Assembly (NCBI RefSeq): GCF_900167135.1
Contig: NZ_FUWZ01000002.1
Span: 1,204,651-1,268,650, forward strand
Length of the DNA stretch: 64,000 bases
Direction: 5' to 3'
Source of the DNA: Chitinophaga eiseniae
GTDB lineage: Bacteria; Bacteroidota; Bacteroidia; Chitinophagales; Chitinophagaceae
The notes beneath the pieces were generated by a model that did not search any database, was not told where the DNA came from, and saw only the letters and a program-made list of their open reading frames with translations. The translations under genes and the position numbers were made by a program. Shown here piece by piece: positions 32,438-41,796 of this stretch (positions are counted from its first letter, which is position 1; the number at the start of each line of letters is the position of its first letter).

Positions 32438-32462
32438 CGCGATCCAAAACATCTTGCAGATC

Positions 32463-34481
32463 ATGTACAAACCATTTTTACTGACAGGACTATTAATTTC
32501 AACTATGGCGACAGCCCAGGACAAAATGACGCCCGAATTGCTATGGCAGCTCGGCAGAGTCAGCGGGGAAGCGATCAGCGCCGACGGCAAAACCGTCTTC
32601 TTCAGCGTATCGCAGCCCAGCCTGGCCGACAACAAGAGTCAAAGACACCTCTATGCCATTCCGCTCGCTGGCGGCACTCCCAAACAACTGACCGAAGGAG
32701 CCGGCGATGTGGCCGCACTCCCCGGCGGAAAAATTGGCTACTCCCTCAAAGGCCAATGGTGGGAAATGAACGCTGACGGCGCCGGCGCCGCACAGAAAAC
32801 CAGCGGGACCGGTGAAATGCACAACATTAAAATTTCTCCCGACGGTAAACATATCCTGTTTACCAAAGAGGTGAAAGTGAAAAAAATTGCCGGCGTGGAC
32901 TACTACCCCGACCTTCCCAAATCGAACGTTCAGATCTATGATAACCTGAACTACCGCCACTGGGACACCTGGGAAGATGGTAACTTCTCCCACGTATTTT
33001 ATGCCCCCTATAACAACGGGGAGATAGGTACACCGGTGGATATTATGGCCGGCGAACCACACGACTGCCCGCAGATGCCCTCCGGCGGCCCGGAAGACCT
33101 GATCTGGAGCCCCGACGGCCAGAGCATCCTGTATGTGTGCAAGAAAAAATATGGTAAAGACTACGCCATCAGCACCAATACCGACATCTACGAGTACAAC
33201 ATCGCTACCAAAGCCACCCGCAACCTCTCCGAAGGTATGATGGGCTACGACATGGCCCCCGCTTTCAGCCAGGACGGCAAATACCTCACCTGGCTCAGCA
33301 TGGAACACGACGGCTTCGAAGCAGATAAAAATGATGTCATCCTCCTGAACCGCGCCAGCGGCGTTAAAACCAACCTCACCAAAAAATGGGATGGTACCGC
33401 CTCCGCCGTACGCTTCAGCAACGACGGCAAAAAAATCTTCTTCCTCGCCGTACTGAAAGGCACCGAACAACTGCTGGAAATAGCCCTGCAGAAAGATCCG
33501 GCCCAGACAACTGACAAGCATATACGCCAAATCACCTCCGGCGACTTCGATATCAACGGTATCGTGGCCCAGTCCGGCAACACCATGGTAGTGTCCCGCA
33601 CAGATATGAACCACGCCGCCGAACTGTTTACCGTAGACCTCCGGAAAGGCGCACTGCAGCAGCTGACCAACGTCAACAAAGGCACCTACGATAAAATAGG
33701 CCTGTGCAAAGTGGAGAAACGCTGGGTGAAAACCACCGACAACAAAGAGATGCTGGCATGGGTGATTTTCCCTCCGGACTTCGATCCTGCTAAAAAATAT
33801 CCGACCCTGCTGTATTGCCAGGGCGGCCCGCAGTCAGCACTCTCCCAGTTCTATTCCTACCGCTGGAACTTCCAGCTGATCGCCTCCCAGGGCTATATCG
33901 TGGTAGCACCCAACAGGAGAGGAATGCCCGGCCACGGCGTGGAATGGAACGCCTCCATCTCCAAAGACTGGGGCGGCCAGCCGATCCGTGACTACCTGAG
34001 CGCCATCGATGATGTAAGCAAAGAAAGTTATGTGGACAAAAAACGCCTCGGCGCCATCGGCGCCAGCTACGGCGGATACTCTGTATACATGCTGGCCGGC
34101 GTACACGAAAACCGCTTCAAAACCTTCATCTCACACGACGGCCTGTTCGACCTGAAAAGCTGGTACGGCACCACGGAAGAACTGTGGTTCGCCAACTGGG
34201 ACATCGGCGCCTACTGGGACCCCGCTAACGCTAAGGCGTACAAGGACTTCAACCCCAGTGAACACGCCAGCAAATGGAACACGCCCATCCTGATCATCCA
34301 GGGTGGTATCGATTTCCGCGTACCCATCGAGCAGGGACTGCAAGCCTTCCAGCTCGCACAGCTGAAAGGCATCAAAAGCAAACTGCTGCATTTCCCCGAA
34401 GAAAACCACTGGGTACTCAAACCCCAGAATGCCATCGTATGGCAGCGCGAATTCTTCAACTGGCTGAAAGAAACACTTTAA
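32463..34481 (+). CDS. S9 family prolyl oligopeptidase/acylaminoacyl peptidase
   Basis: A 672-residue secreted serine peptidase. Signal peptide MYKPFLLTGLLISTMATAQ; residues 25-380 form a WD40-like beta-propeller (repeats of ISPDGKHILFTK, SPDGQSILYV, SQDGKYLTWLS, SNDGKKIFFL); the C-terminal alpha/beta-hydrolase carries the nucleophile in GASYGGYS, the Asp in GGIDFRVP and the His in EENHWVL. It probably digests peptides in the periplasm. ATG at 32463 was chosen over TTG at 32454 because it gives a clean signal peptide. Confidence 0.92.
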   Translation: MYKPFLLTGLLISTMATAQDKMTPELLWQLGRVSGEAISADGKTVFFSVSQPSLADNKSQRHLYAIPLAGGTPKQLTEGAGDVAALPGGKIGYSLKGQWWEMNADGAGAAQKTSGTGEMHNIKISPDGKHILFTKEVKVKKIAGVDYYPDLPKSNVQIYDNLNYRHWDTWEDGNFSHVFYAPYNNGEIGTPVDIMAGEPHDCPQMPSGGPEDLIWSPDGQSILYVCKKKYGKDYAISTNTDIYEYNIATKATRNLSEGMMGYDMAPAFSQDGKYLTWLSMEHDGFEADKNDVILLNRASGVKTNLTKKWDGTASAVRFSNDGKKIFFLAVLKGTEQLLEIALQKDPAQTTDKHIRQITSGDFDINGIVAQSGNTMVVSRTDMNHAAELFTVDLRKGALQQLTNVNKGTYDKIGLCKVEKRWVKTTDNKEMLAWVIFPPDFDPAKKYPTLLYCQGGPQSALSQFYSYRWNFQLIASQGYIVVAPNRRGMPGHGVEWNASISKDWGGQPIRDYLSAIDDVSKESYVDKKRLGAIGASYGGYSVYMLAGVHENRFKTFISHDGLFDLKSWYGTTEELWFANWDIGAYWDPANAKAYKDFNPSEHASKWNTPILIIQGGIDFRVPIEQGLQAFQLAQLKGIKSKLLHFPEENHWVLKPQNAIVWQREFFNWLKETL

Positions 34482-34483
34482 TC

Positions 34484-34590
34484 CAATTACGAATTACGAG
34501 TTACGAATTACGAATTTGAAACCTTTCGTAGTCCTTAACTCGTAATTCGAAACTCATCATTCGTAATTCGTAATTCCTAATTCGTAATTG
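34484..34590. repeat. Intergenic ATTACGA/TCGTAAT repeats
   Basis: The gap between the peptidase and hydratase genes consists of four ATTACGA units in the left part and several TCGTAAT units in the right part. CAATTACGAATTA (34484-34496) is the exact reverse complement of 34578-34590, so the segment can fold back on itself. It may be a dispersed intergenic repeat of this genome (inference). Confidence 0.6.
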
Positions 34591-34592
34591 TT

Positions 34593-35369
34593 ATGACCTC
34601 CCTGTTACTGGAAACGGCCAATGGCGTGGCCACCATCACCCTCAACCGCCCGGAAGTTTACAACGCCTTCAACGATCCGCTCAGCTATGAACTGCAGGAC
34701 GCCCTGAAACAGGCAGAGAGAGACCCTGCCGTCAGGGTAGTGGTACTGACAGGGGCAGGCAAAGCCTTCAGCAGCGGCCAGGACCTCAAAGCATCCATGG
34801 AAGCGGGTAAACGCAACCTGAGCGAGTCACTGCACAAACGCTACAATCCCATCATCCGGGCTATCCGCAATATGCCCAAGCCGGTGATCTGTAAGCTCAA
34901 CGGCGTGGCTGCCGGCGCCGGATGCTCCCTCGCACTGGCCTGTGATATGATCATCGCCAGCGAAACCGCCACCATGATCGAGATCTTTGTGAATATCGCG
35001 CTGGTACTCGATTCCGGCTCTTCCTACTTTCTGCCCCGCACCGTAGGCTATCACCGCGCCTTTGAACTGGCCACCAAAGCCTCCAAAGTCACGGCCGCAG
35101 AAGCCCTGCAAATGGGACTGGTCAATAAAGTAGTGCCGGCCGATGCCCTCGATGCCGCCGTGGAAGCAGAAGCCGCCTATTACGCCGCCGCTCCCACCAA
35201 AGCCATCGCCCTCATGAAAAAAATGCTCACCAAAGGAATGACCGAATCGCTGGACGCCACCCTCGAATACGAGGCCTACTGCCAGGAGATCGCCGGCAAT
35301 TCCACCGACAACCGTGAAGGCATCAACGCTTTCCTCGAAAAAAGAAAACCGGCTTTCACCGGCAACTGA
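34593..35369 (+). CDS. Enoyl-CoA hydratase/isomerase family protein, PaaG-like
   Basis: A 258-residue crotonase-fold enzyme. The oxyanion-hole segments are AFSSGQDLKA (near residue 63) and NGVAAGAGCSLALACD (near 108). VLDSGSSYFLPRTVGYHRAFELA resembles the 1,2-epoxyphenylacetyl-CoA isomerase PaaG, in which this Asp is catalytic (family knowledge). No other phenylacetate genes are near, so the exact substrate is open. The gene is followed by a strong hairpin terminator. Confidence 0.85.
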   Translation: MTSLLLETANGVATITLNRPEVYNAFNDPLSYELQDALKQAERDPAVRVVVLTGAGKAFSSGQDLKASMEAGKRNLSESLHKRYNPIIRAIRNMPKPVICKLNGVAAGAGCSLALACDMIIASETATMIEIFVNIALVLDSGSSYFLPRTVGYHRAFELATKASKVTAAEALQMGLVNKVVPADALDAAVEAEAAYYAAAPTKAIALMKKMLTKGMTESLDATLEYEAYCQEIAGNSTDNREGINAFLEKRKPAFTGN

Positions 35370-35394
35370 TACCAAAACAAAAAGAAATAAAAAA

Positions 35395-35426
35395 AACGGC
35401 CATGGTTTAGTACAACCATGGCCGTT
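35395..35426. terminator. Bidirectional terminator hairpin
   Basis: AACGGCCATGGTT pairs perfectly with AACCATGGCCGTT around TAGTAC, flanked by an A-run on the left and T-rich sequence on the right, between convergent genes. Confidence 0.9.
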
Positions 35427-35448
35427 ATATTTTTAATCCTGTGGACAA

Positions 35449-36150
35449 TTACAGTCCGCTCAGGCAAATACCGATCTGATAAGGTCTGATATCCAGATCG
35501 CTGTTGTCTTTCAACATCGGATTCAGTGAATAAGCGCCAAACAGGGCGAAGTTGCCATAACCTACACGGGCAGTGGCAGAAAAACGCCAGGGATTGAAAA
35601 AGCCTTTGTTCAGGTCTTTATCCCAGTTTTTGGAACCATTAGGCGCCGTATTACGGCCTTTGGTGTGCGCATTCACCAATGTGCCCACCTTCACGCCCAG
35701 TGCCGCCTTAAAGCCCTTGTTGGCATTATCCGGCACACTACGGTAACGCAACTCAATAGGAATTTCCAGGTAGGTAGTGGCGACCTTGAATTTTTTATAG
35801 GCATTGCTGGCCACAAAAGAAGCCCTGTCGCTATGCACTTTTCCGGCAACATCCAAAGTATGATCTTTCAGATATACCCCGCTGGTGCTGATACCCAGAC
35901 CCGCAGCCACGCTCAGTGGCGACTTTTTGAACGGGAAATCGTACATCAGCGCGATATTAAAGCCCCTGTTGAAACCCGTCTTGATACTATCAGGAGCTCC
36001 AGCCCAACCATCGTAGGATAACTGAATCATCAGAAAATCCCTGGAATGGGTAGCCCTGTTAACTGCCTTGTTCATGGGAGAACCGCCTTCCTGTGCAAAA
36101 ACACCCACAGCTACAGCTATCAGGCCAAGGGTAAAAATTATTTTTTTCAT
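35449..36150 (-). CDS. Outer-membrane beta-barrel protein (PorT-like)
   Basis: A 233-residue exported protein. Signal peptide MKKIIFTLGLIAVAVGVFAQ is followed by alternating amphipathic strands (FLMIQLSYDGWAG, GFNIALMYDFPF, LSVAAGLGISTSGVY, ATTYLEIPIELRYRS, FKAALGVKVGTLV) and the usual final strand ending near IGICLSGL. Function unknown. Stand-alone gene, divergent from the hybrid kinase gene. Confidence 0.75.
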   Translation of the reverse strand: MKKIIFTLGLIAVAVGVFAQEGGSPMNKAVNRATHSRDFLMIQLSYDGWAGAPDSIKTGFNRGFNIALMYDFPFKKSPLSVAAGLGISTSGVYLKDHTLDVAGKVHSDRASFVASNAYKKFKVATTYLEIPIELRYRSVPDNANKGFKAALGVKVGTLVNAHTKGRNTAPNGSKNWDKDLNKGFFNPWRFSATARVGYGNFALFGAYSLNPMLKDNSDLDIRPYQIGICLSGL

Positions 36151-36427
36151 AAAATATTTTAGTACTTAGGAAAAAGAATATTAGGCAAATATATTGGAAT
36201 GATTGTAAAAGAATTGGTTAAAATATTCCTAAACATCCCCTTTTCGGCGCGAAAGTTACATAAAAGTTCATATTGATAACACATATTCTTTACATGTACC
36301 GCATCAGAAAAATGAACAAGATGAACAACAATAATGCTTTTTTTTAGGTAAATTTCAGGAATGAATCCTCCAACGGGGAAACAACCCCGGCCAAAACAGC
36401 AAACTAGTCTGTGAAACCAAAAATCTG

Positions 36428-38959
36428 ATGAGAAATATTGCCCTCACCGTCATTACCCTCGTGATAGCCGTACTCATGGTACTCAGCGGCTTCATATTTT
36501 ATGCCGGGATGGTACAAAAAAGAACCAACGAAGCCGTCAACTGGATCACCAACAGCCAGAACATCACCAACCAGGTCCGCGCCATCGCCATACTGGATTA
36601 TAAAAGCACCGCCAGCATCAAAGACCACCTGCTCAGCAACGGTAACATCCCCCTCGAGGAAGCCCTGCTGCAGGACAGCATCCAACAGGCACTTCAGCAC
36701 CTGTCGGGCAACAGGCATAATACCGCCTCCCAGCAAGGCTACCTCCAGGCCATTCAAAAACTACTGCTCCAACGGCGCCATACCAAACTGCAGATGGTCA
36801 CCATGGCCGCCACCCATCCGGCCAAAGCGCAGGAAATGGTGGTCAGCCCTGCCTTCACCGCGCAGACAGACAGCCTTCGCGAACTCGTTGCCACCTATAT
36901 CCAGGCGGAACAACGGGAACTGCTCGAGCGTAACAATAACGACTCCTCCTATACGACATGGTCATTCCGGGTAACGCTGATCATCAGCGCCTTTATGCTC
37001 GTCCTCCTCATAGGAGAGGTCCGCTACATCTTTAAACTGCTGTTCAGAATAAAGACCTGGAGCAACCAACTGCTCAAAAGCGAACAAACCTTCAAACGCC
37101 TCGCAGAAGAAGCCGAGCCGATTATCTACAAATCCACCATACACGGCTTTTTCACCTACGTCAGCCCCCGCGCGGAAGAACTGACGGGCTATCCCAATAC
37201 CACCCTCGTGGGCAAACATTATTCCCTGCTGCTGGAAGACAAGGAATTCGAACGGCTGAAAACCTTCTACCTGCAACAGCTGGAGAACGGCGACGAATAC
37301 TCGTCGCTCCGCTTTGAAATCATTACCCGCACCGGAGAGAAAAAATGGGTGGAACAACTGGCTTACCTCCTTACCGGCGACAAGGGCCGTAAAGAATTTG
37401 AATGCATCGTCCGCGACATCGACCAGGAATACCGCAAGGAACAACACGTGCAGTACCTCCAGAAAAGACTGGAAGCCATCCTGGACAATATGCCCTCCAT
37501 GATGTTCGTAAAAGATATGCCCGGCAATTACCTGCTGGTCATCATCAACGAAATACTCGATTTCTCCAAAATAAAAGCAGGCAAACTGGAAGTCGTCAGC
37601 GAGCCGTTCAACCTCCGCGAAGTGATGAACAGCACCGTTTTCCCCCTACAACTGCAAGCCCGGGAAAAAGGACTGGCCTTCAATGTCCGTACCGCGGAAA
37701 ATATGCCCGCGGAACTGCTGGGCGACGCGGTAAGACTCCGCCAGATTCTCACCAACCTCATCGAAAACGCAATTAAATTCACCCCCAAAGGCTATGTAAC
37801 GGTGACGGTTACACTGGTATCCGCAGATAAAAACAATTCCGGCGTCCGGATAGGTTTTGAAGTAAAAGATACCGGCATCGGCATACCGGCAGATAAACTG
37901 GAGGTCATCTTTGAAAGCTTCTCCCAGAGCCATAAAGGCAATAGCCGCGATTTTGGCGGCACCGGCCTGGGCCTCACTATTTGCAAACACCTGATAGACC
38001 TGCAAAACGGCACCCTCAAAGTAGAGAGCAGCCCCAATACAGGATCTGTATTCTATTTTGAACTACCTTTCACTAAAAATCCTTTCCCACGACCACACCA
38101 ACAAGACCAGCCGCAGTCGCCTTCTACGGCATTACCGTTGCGGGGACTGTCTGTTCTGATCGTGGAAGACAACCGTATCAATCAACAGGTAGCCTATTAC
38201 ACGCTGAAGAAAGGCGGATGCTCCCGCATAGACGTTGCCGATAGCGGCATGGCCGCACTCGAAATATTAAGTACCAAATCCTATAATTGCATCATTATGG
38301 ACCTACAAATGCCCGGCATGGATGGTTATGAAACCACCCGTGCTATCCGTAACAACGGAATCAATACCAGCATCATTGCCCTCACTGCTTCGGCACTTGA
38401 TGGCGAAAGGGAACGCTGCCTGCAGGCCGGGATGAACGACTATGTGTCCAAGCCCTTTGAAAAAGAAGACCTGTTCCGCAAAATCCAGGCTTCTACCAGC
38501 AACAGCAACGACCAGGGTCCGCAACCGGAACACCGCCCCGGGCCGGCGCAACACCTGTCTAACCCAACCGGCGGCGACAACAGCACCCCGCCGCCCTCCA
38601 ACACCGGGAGAGAAGAAAAACCACCCATCAGCTTCGAATTTATCCATCAGGCGGTAGCCGAAGATGAAGTGAAAATTGTACTGGAAGAGCTGGTGCTCAC
38701 CATGCCCAATTACATCTCTCAAATGCGGCAATATATCGAGGAAAAAAACTGGCATGAAGTGGGTAACATCGCGCACCAGCTGAAAGGAAACCTGGGCTTC
38801 GTTTCCATGCATGAAGCCGTACAGCTGGCGCATGAGATCAACAGAGGCGTCGTGCTCGACAACAATTATGAGGAGATTTCCCGCAAAGCGGCGAGAATAG
38901 AAGAATTATTCAATCACTTTAAACCTGCTATTGAAGCGCATATCGCTACCTGCCCGTGA
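36428..38959 (+). CDS. Hybrid sensor histidine kinase with missing H-box
   Basis: An 843-residue protein: membrane segments at about 8-28 and 180-198 with a CHASE3-like helical periplasmic region between them; PAS at about 218-335; start of a second PAS (ILDNMPSMMFVKDMPGNYLL) that breaks off at residue 371 and continues directly with IINEILDFSKIKAGKLEVV, the end of a HisKA domain. The rest of this PAS and the H-box with the phosphorylated His are absent without frame change. HATPase (N-box LTNLIENAIKFTP, G1 DTGIGIP, G2 GGTGLGL), receiver (D625 in IIMDLQMPG) and Hpt (H783 in IAHQLKGNLG) are complete. Autophosphorylation in the normal way should not be possible. It ends next to the stop of the convergent kinase gene. 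Confidence 0.85.
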   Translation: MRNIALTVITLVIAVLMVLSGFIFYAGMVQKRTNEAVNWITNSQNITNQVRAIAILDYKSTASIKDHLLSNGNIPLEEALLQDSIQQALQHLSGNRHNTASQQGYLQAIQKLLLQRRHTKLQMVTMAATHPAKAQEMVVSPAFTAQTDSLRELVATYIQAEQRELLERNNNDSSYTTWSFRVTLIISAFMLVLLIGEVRYIFKLLFRIKTWSNQLLKSEQTFKRLAEEAEPIIYKSTIHGFFTYVSPRAEELTGYPNTTLVGKHYSLLLEDKEFERLKTFYLQQLENGDEYSSLRFEIITRTGEKKWVEQLAYLLTGDKGRKEFECIVRDIDQEYRKEQHVQYLQKRLEAILDNMPSMMFVKDMPGNYLLVIINEILDFSKIKAGKLEVVSEPFNLREVMNSTVFPLQLQAREKGLAFNVRTAENMPAELLGDAVRLRQILTNLIENAIKFTPKGYVTVTVTLVSADKNNSGVRIGFEVKDTGIGIPADKLEVIFESFSQSHKGNSRDFGGTGLGLTICKHLIDLQNGTLKVESSPNTGSVFYFELPFTKNPFPRPHQQDQPQSPSTALPLRGLSVLIVEDNRINQQVAYYTLKKGGCSRIDVADSGMAALEILSTKSYNCIIMDLQMPGMDGYETTRAIRNNGINTSIIALTASALDGERERCLQAGMNDYVSKPFEKEDLFRKIQASTSNSNDQGPQPEHRPGPAQHLSNPTGGDNSTPPPSNTGREEKPPISFEFIHQAVAEDEVKIVLEELVLTMPNYISQMRQYIEEKNWHEVGNIAHQLKGNLGFVSMHEAVQLAHEINRGVVLDNNYEEISRKAARIEELFNHFKPAIEAHIATCP

Positions 38960-40669
38960 TTACTGCGCCGCCGGTAATGTAAAATAAAACAGGCTGCCTT
39001 TGCCTTCTTCACTGGCAACACCGATCACACCGCCCTGCGCTTCTATAAACTCTTTGGAAATGGCCAGTCCAAGGCCATTTCCCTTATGCCCCTTTCCCCC
39101 GGGCACCTGGAAAAACCGCTCGAATATCCGGTCGCGGAAAGCCAGCGGTATTCCCTTGCCGTAGTCCTGCACAGAAAAAGATATCATGCTGGTGCCGGTA
39201 TCCTCCACCTTCAGGTCTATCGCCGATTTCAGGGTGGAATAGCGGATGGCATTGGTCAGCAGGTTGACCAGCACCCACGCGGTTTTTTCCACATCGGCCA
39301 TCACCCGGGGCAATACCTCCGGAACATGCTGCCGGATAGTGATTTCCCGCTGGGCGGCCTGCTTCTGCACCGTGTCCAGCGCATATTGCACAATGTTTAA
39401 CGCGGTGACTGGCTGCGGCTGCAACTGGATGTTACCACTCTCCACCTGCGAGAGGTCCAGCAGCTCACTCACAATCTTGATCATCCGCTGGTTGTCCTGC
39501 TTCATACTTTCCAGCAGCTCCCGTTGCTCCGGCTTCAAAGTACCTATACGCTCGTCTTCCAGCAATTTGATACTGAAGTCAGACGATGCCAGCGGCGTTT
39601 TTAATTCATGGGAGATAGTCGCGATAAAATGTGTTTTGGCAAGGTCCTGCTCCTTAAAAGCTGTAATATTTTTAAGGATAACGACATAGCCTATACGATG
39701 ATCTTCATGCCGGATATCGGCCACTTCCTGCGTAAAGAAACACTCTTTACCCTCCACAACAATCTTCAATGGCACATTCTCCCGGGGATTGATCAGGAAA
39801 CGCAGCAGGTCATTCTGCTTCGCGATCTCATCGGCGGAATGCCCGATCAGCTCCTTCTCCTGCATGTTCAACAGCTGCAAGGCCTGCGCATTGGCAAAGA
39901 GCACGGTATTCTGTGTGTCAAAACCAATGGTAGCATCTTTCAGGCTGCTGATCACCGCTTCGGCACGTTGTTTTTCAAACGTAATACGGGCGATATTGCT
40001 GTGCTCATATTCGTCCAGCCGCTGGGCCATGGTATTAAAAGCAGTGGCCAGCTCCCCGAATTCATCGTTGGACTTAAAATGCAGCCGCTTGCTGTATTGT
40101 TTATCGGAAATGCCCTTGATGGCCTCGGTCAGTGCTACGATAGGGCTGGCAATATAACCAGGGAAGTTGTATACAAAGGTGAAACCCAGCAGGAAACACA
40201 CCCCGCTGATGATAGCGATGTACAACAGCGCATGATCGGCCGTGCGTTTTACCAGCTCGTTTTTCCCCACAATCGCGTTCATGTTGAGGTCCATGATAGT
40301 ATAGATACCGCTTTTGATGGCCGCCACATCGGCAGGATTCGCTACGCTGTCTTTCTGTAACCGTTCAAAGATGGCCGTTACTGTAGCCGTGGCGGCATGC
40401 TCCCCGCGTTCGGTCACATTGGCCTGCTGCTGTTTCAGGTTGGTGGCAAACTGCTGCAGCGCCTGCGCCCTGCGTACCGGCAGGTCTTCCAGCGCCACCA
40501 TCATGTTCTTGGCGTACTCCAGCGACTCATAGTTGTCTTTCAGGATGATCTTGGCCTTATCGGTCAGCCGGTTCAGGTAATAGTATCCCAGTACACTGAC
40601 AATCAGCAGCATAATATAGAGGAACAACACCCCTAAAGTAATCTTCGTTTTTAACCTCAGTGTACTCAT
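38960..40669 (-). CDS. Membrane histidine kinase of the kdp cluster
   Basis: A 569-residue sensor kinase: membrane segments at about 8-28 and 155-175 with a helical sensor region between, HAMP near 180-230, PAS at about 245-335, HisKA with the phosphorylated His in FIATISHELKTPL, and HATPase with VLVNLLTNAIRYS, VQDYGKGIP and GNGLGLAI. It overlaps the KdpD N-terminal-domain gene by ATGA. In Bacteroidota the KdpD function is commonly divided between a KdpD N-terminal protein and such a kinase (recalled). No KdpE-type regulator is seen in the cluster. Confidence 0.85.
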   Translation of the reverse strand: MSTLRLKTKITLGVLFLYIMLLIVSVLGYYYLNRLTDKAKIILKDNYESLEYAKNMMVALEDLPVRRAQALQQFATNLKQQQANVTERGEHAATATVTAIFERLQKDSVANPADVAAIKSGIYTIMDLNMNAIVGKNELVKRTADHALLYIAIISGVCFLLGFTFVYNFPGYIASPIVALTEAIKGISDKQYSKRLHFKSNDEFGELATAFNTMAQRLDEYEHSNIARITFEKQRAEAVISSLKDATIGFDTQNTVLFANAQALQLLNMQEKELIGHSADEIAKQNDLLRFLINPRENVPLKIVVEGKECFFTQEVADIRHEDHRIGYVVILKNITAFKEQDLAKTHFIATISHELKTPLASSDFSIKLLEDERIGTLKPEQRELLESMKQDNQRMIKIVSELLDLSQVESGNIQLQPQPVTALNIVQYALDTVQKQAAQREITIRQHVPEVLPRVMADVEKTAWVLVNLLTNAIRYSTLKSAIDLKVEDTGTSMISFSVQDYGKGIPLAFRDRIFERFFQVPGGKGHKGNGLGLAISKEFIEAQGGVIGVASEEGKGSLFYFTLPAAQ

Positions 40670-41790
40670 GACAGGATAATCAAATCTATGTCGTTGGAAG
40701 AAAGTGTTTTCAGCAACTGGTTAAACAGGTTGGTCCGCAGAATGATCCGGAACAAACTGATATGTGGTTTGCCGATACAAACGGTGGTGATCTGCTTATC
40801 CAGCGCCACGCGGATGATCGCCTCTGAAATACGCGCGTCATGTTCCTGCACAACTTCCGCACCTAATTCTGTGGCCAGCTTCAGGTTATTGATCAGGTGA
40901 CGCTGCGCGGCCAGCGGTATCTTCTCTACGCTTTCCCGCGGCGTCTGTACATACAGCACAAACCAGTCGGCATGGTAATAGGCCGCAAGGCGGGCGGTTT
41001 TCCGGATCACCTTACGGGCCACTTCATCGTTGGTGGAGATGCAGGCGAGGAAAGACTCATGGCGCAGCTGCTGGCTCCTGGGCACTTCGGTTTCCACTTT
41101 TCTTTCCACCTGTGTGGCCACTTCTTTCAGGGCCAGCTCCCGCAACTGCAGGATTTTATCCGCCTGGAAGAAGTTCCGCAGGGCCGTCTCCACTTTAGAC
41201 TGGTCATAGATCTTTCCTTCCTTCAACCGGGTGATCAGTTCGTCGGCGGTGAGGTCAATGTTCACCACCTCATCGGCCATTTGCAGCATACTGTCGGGCA
41301 CCCGCTCCTTCACCTCCACGCCGGTAATGGCTTTCACCTCCTGGTTGATGCTCTCGATATGTTGTATGTTGACAGCCGAAATGACATTGATGCCGGCATT
41401 GAGCAGGTCTATCACATCCTGCCAGCGCTTTTCGTTTTTGGAACCGGGAATATTGGTATGCGCCAGTTCATCCACCACCACCCATTCCGGCGCCAGCAGC
41501 AGGATGGTGTTGACGTCCATCTCATCCAGCATCTTGCCTTTATAGAAAACCTGCCTGCGGGGGATCGCAGGCAGGCCTTCCAGCAGGGCGTGTGTTTCCG
41601 TACGCCCATGCGTTTCTATATATCCGATCTGGATATTGATACCGTTCCTCAACATGGCATGTGCTTCCTGCAACATGCGGTAAGTCTTTCCCACACCGGC
41701 GCTCATGCCAATGTAGATCTTGAACTTACCCCGGCCGCTTCGGCTGGCCAGATCAAGGTAGTGCTTTACTTGTTGTTCTTTTTCTGTCAT
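40666..41790 (-). CDS. kdpD: KdpD N-terminal (sensor) protein
   Basis: A 374-residue protein that corresponds to only the cytoplasmic N-terminal part of KdpD. It has the KdpD domain with P-loop GMSAGVGKTYRMLQEAHAML and the VVVDELAHTNIPGSKNEKRW motif (about 15-225), then a universal-stress-protein-like domain (about 245-370). It lacks the four membrane helices, GAF-like and kinase parts of E. coli KdpD; these are replaced by the separate kinase gene that overlaps it. It probably senses ionic signals (K+ and second messengers, family knowledge). Confidence 0.92.
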   Translation of the reverse strand: MTEKEQQVKHYLDLASRSGRGKFKIYIGMSAGVGKTYRMLQEAHAMLRNGINIQIGYIETHGRTETHALLEGLPAIPRRQVFYKGKMLDEMDVNTILLLAPEWVVVDELAHTNIPGSKNEKRWQDVIDLLNAGINVISAVNIQHIESINQEVKAITGVEVKERVPDSMLQMADEVVNIDLTADELITRLKEGKIYDQSKVETALRNFFQADKILQLRELALKEVATQVERKVETEVPRSQQLRHESFLACISTNDEVARKVIRKTARLAAYYHADWFVLYVQTPRESVEKIPLAAQRHLINNLKLATELGAEVVQEHDARISEAIIRVALDKQITTVCIGKPHISLFRIILRTNLFNQLLKTLSSNDIDLIILS

Positions 41791-41796
41791 GATAAA

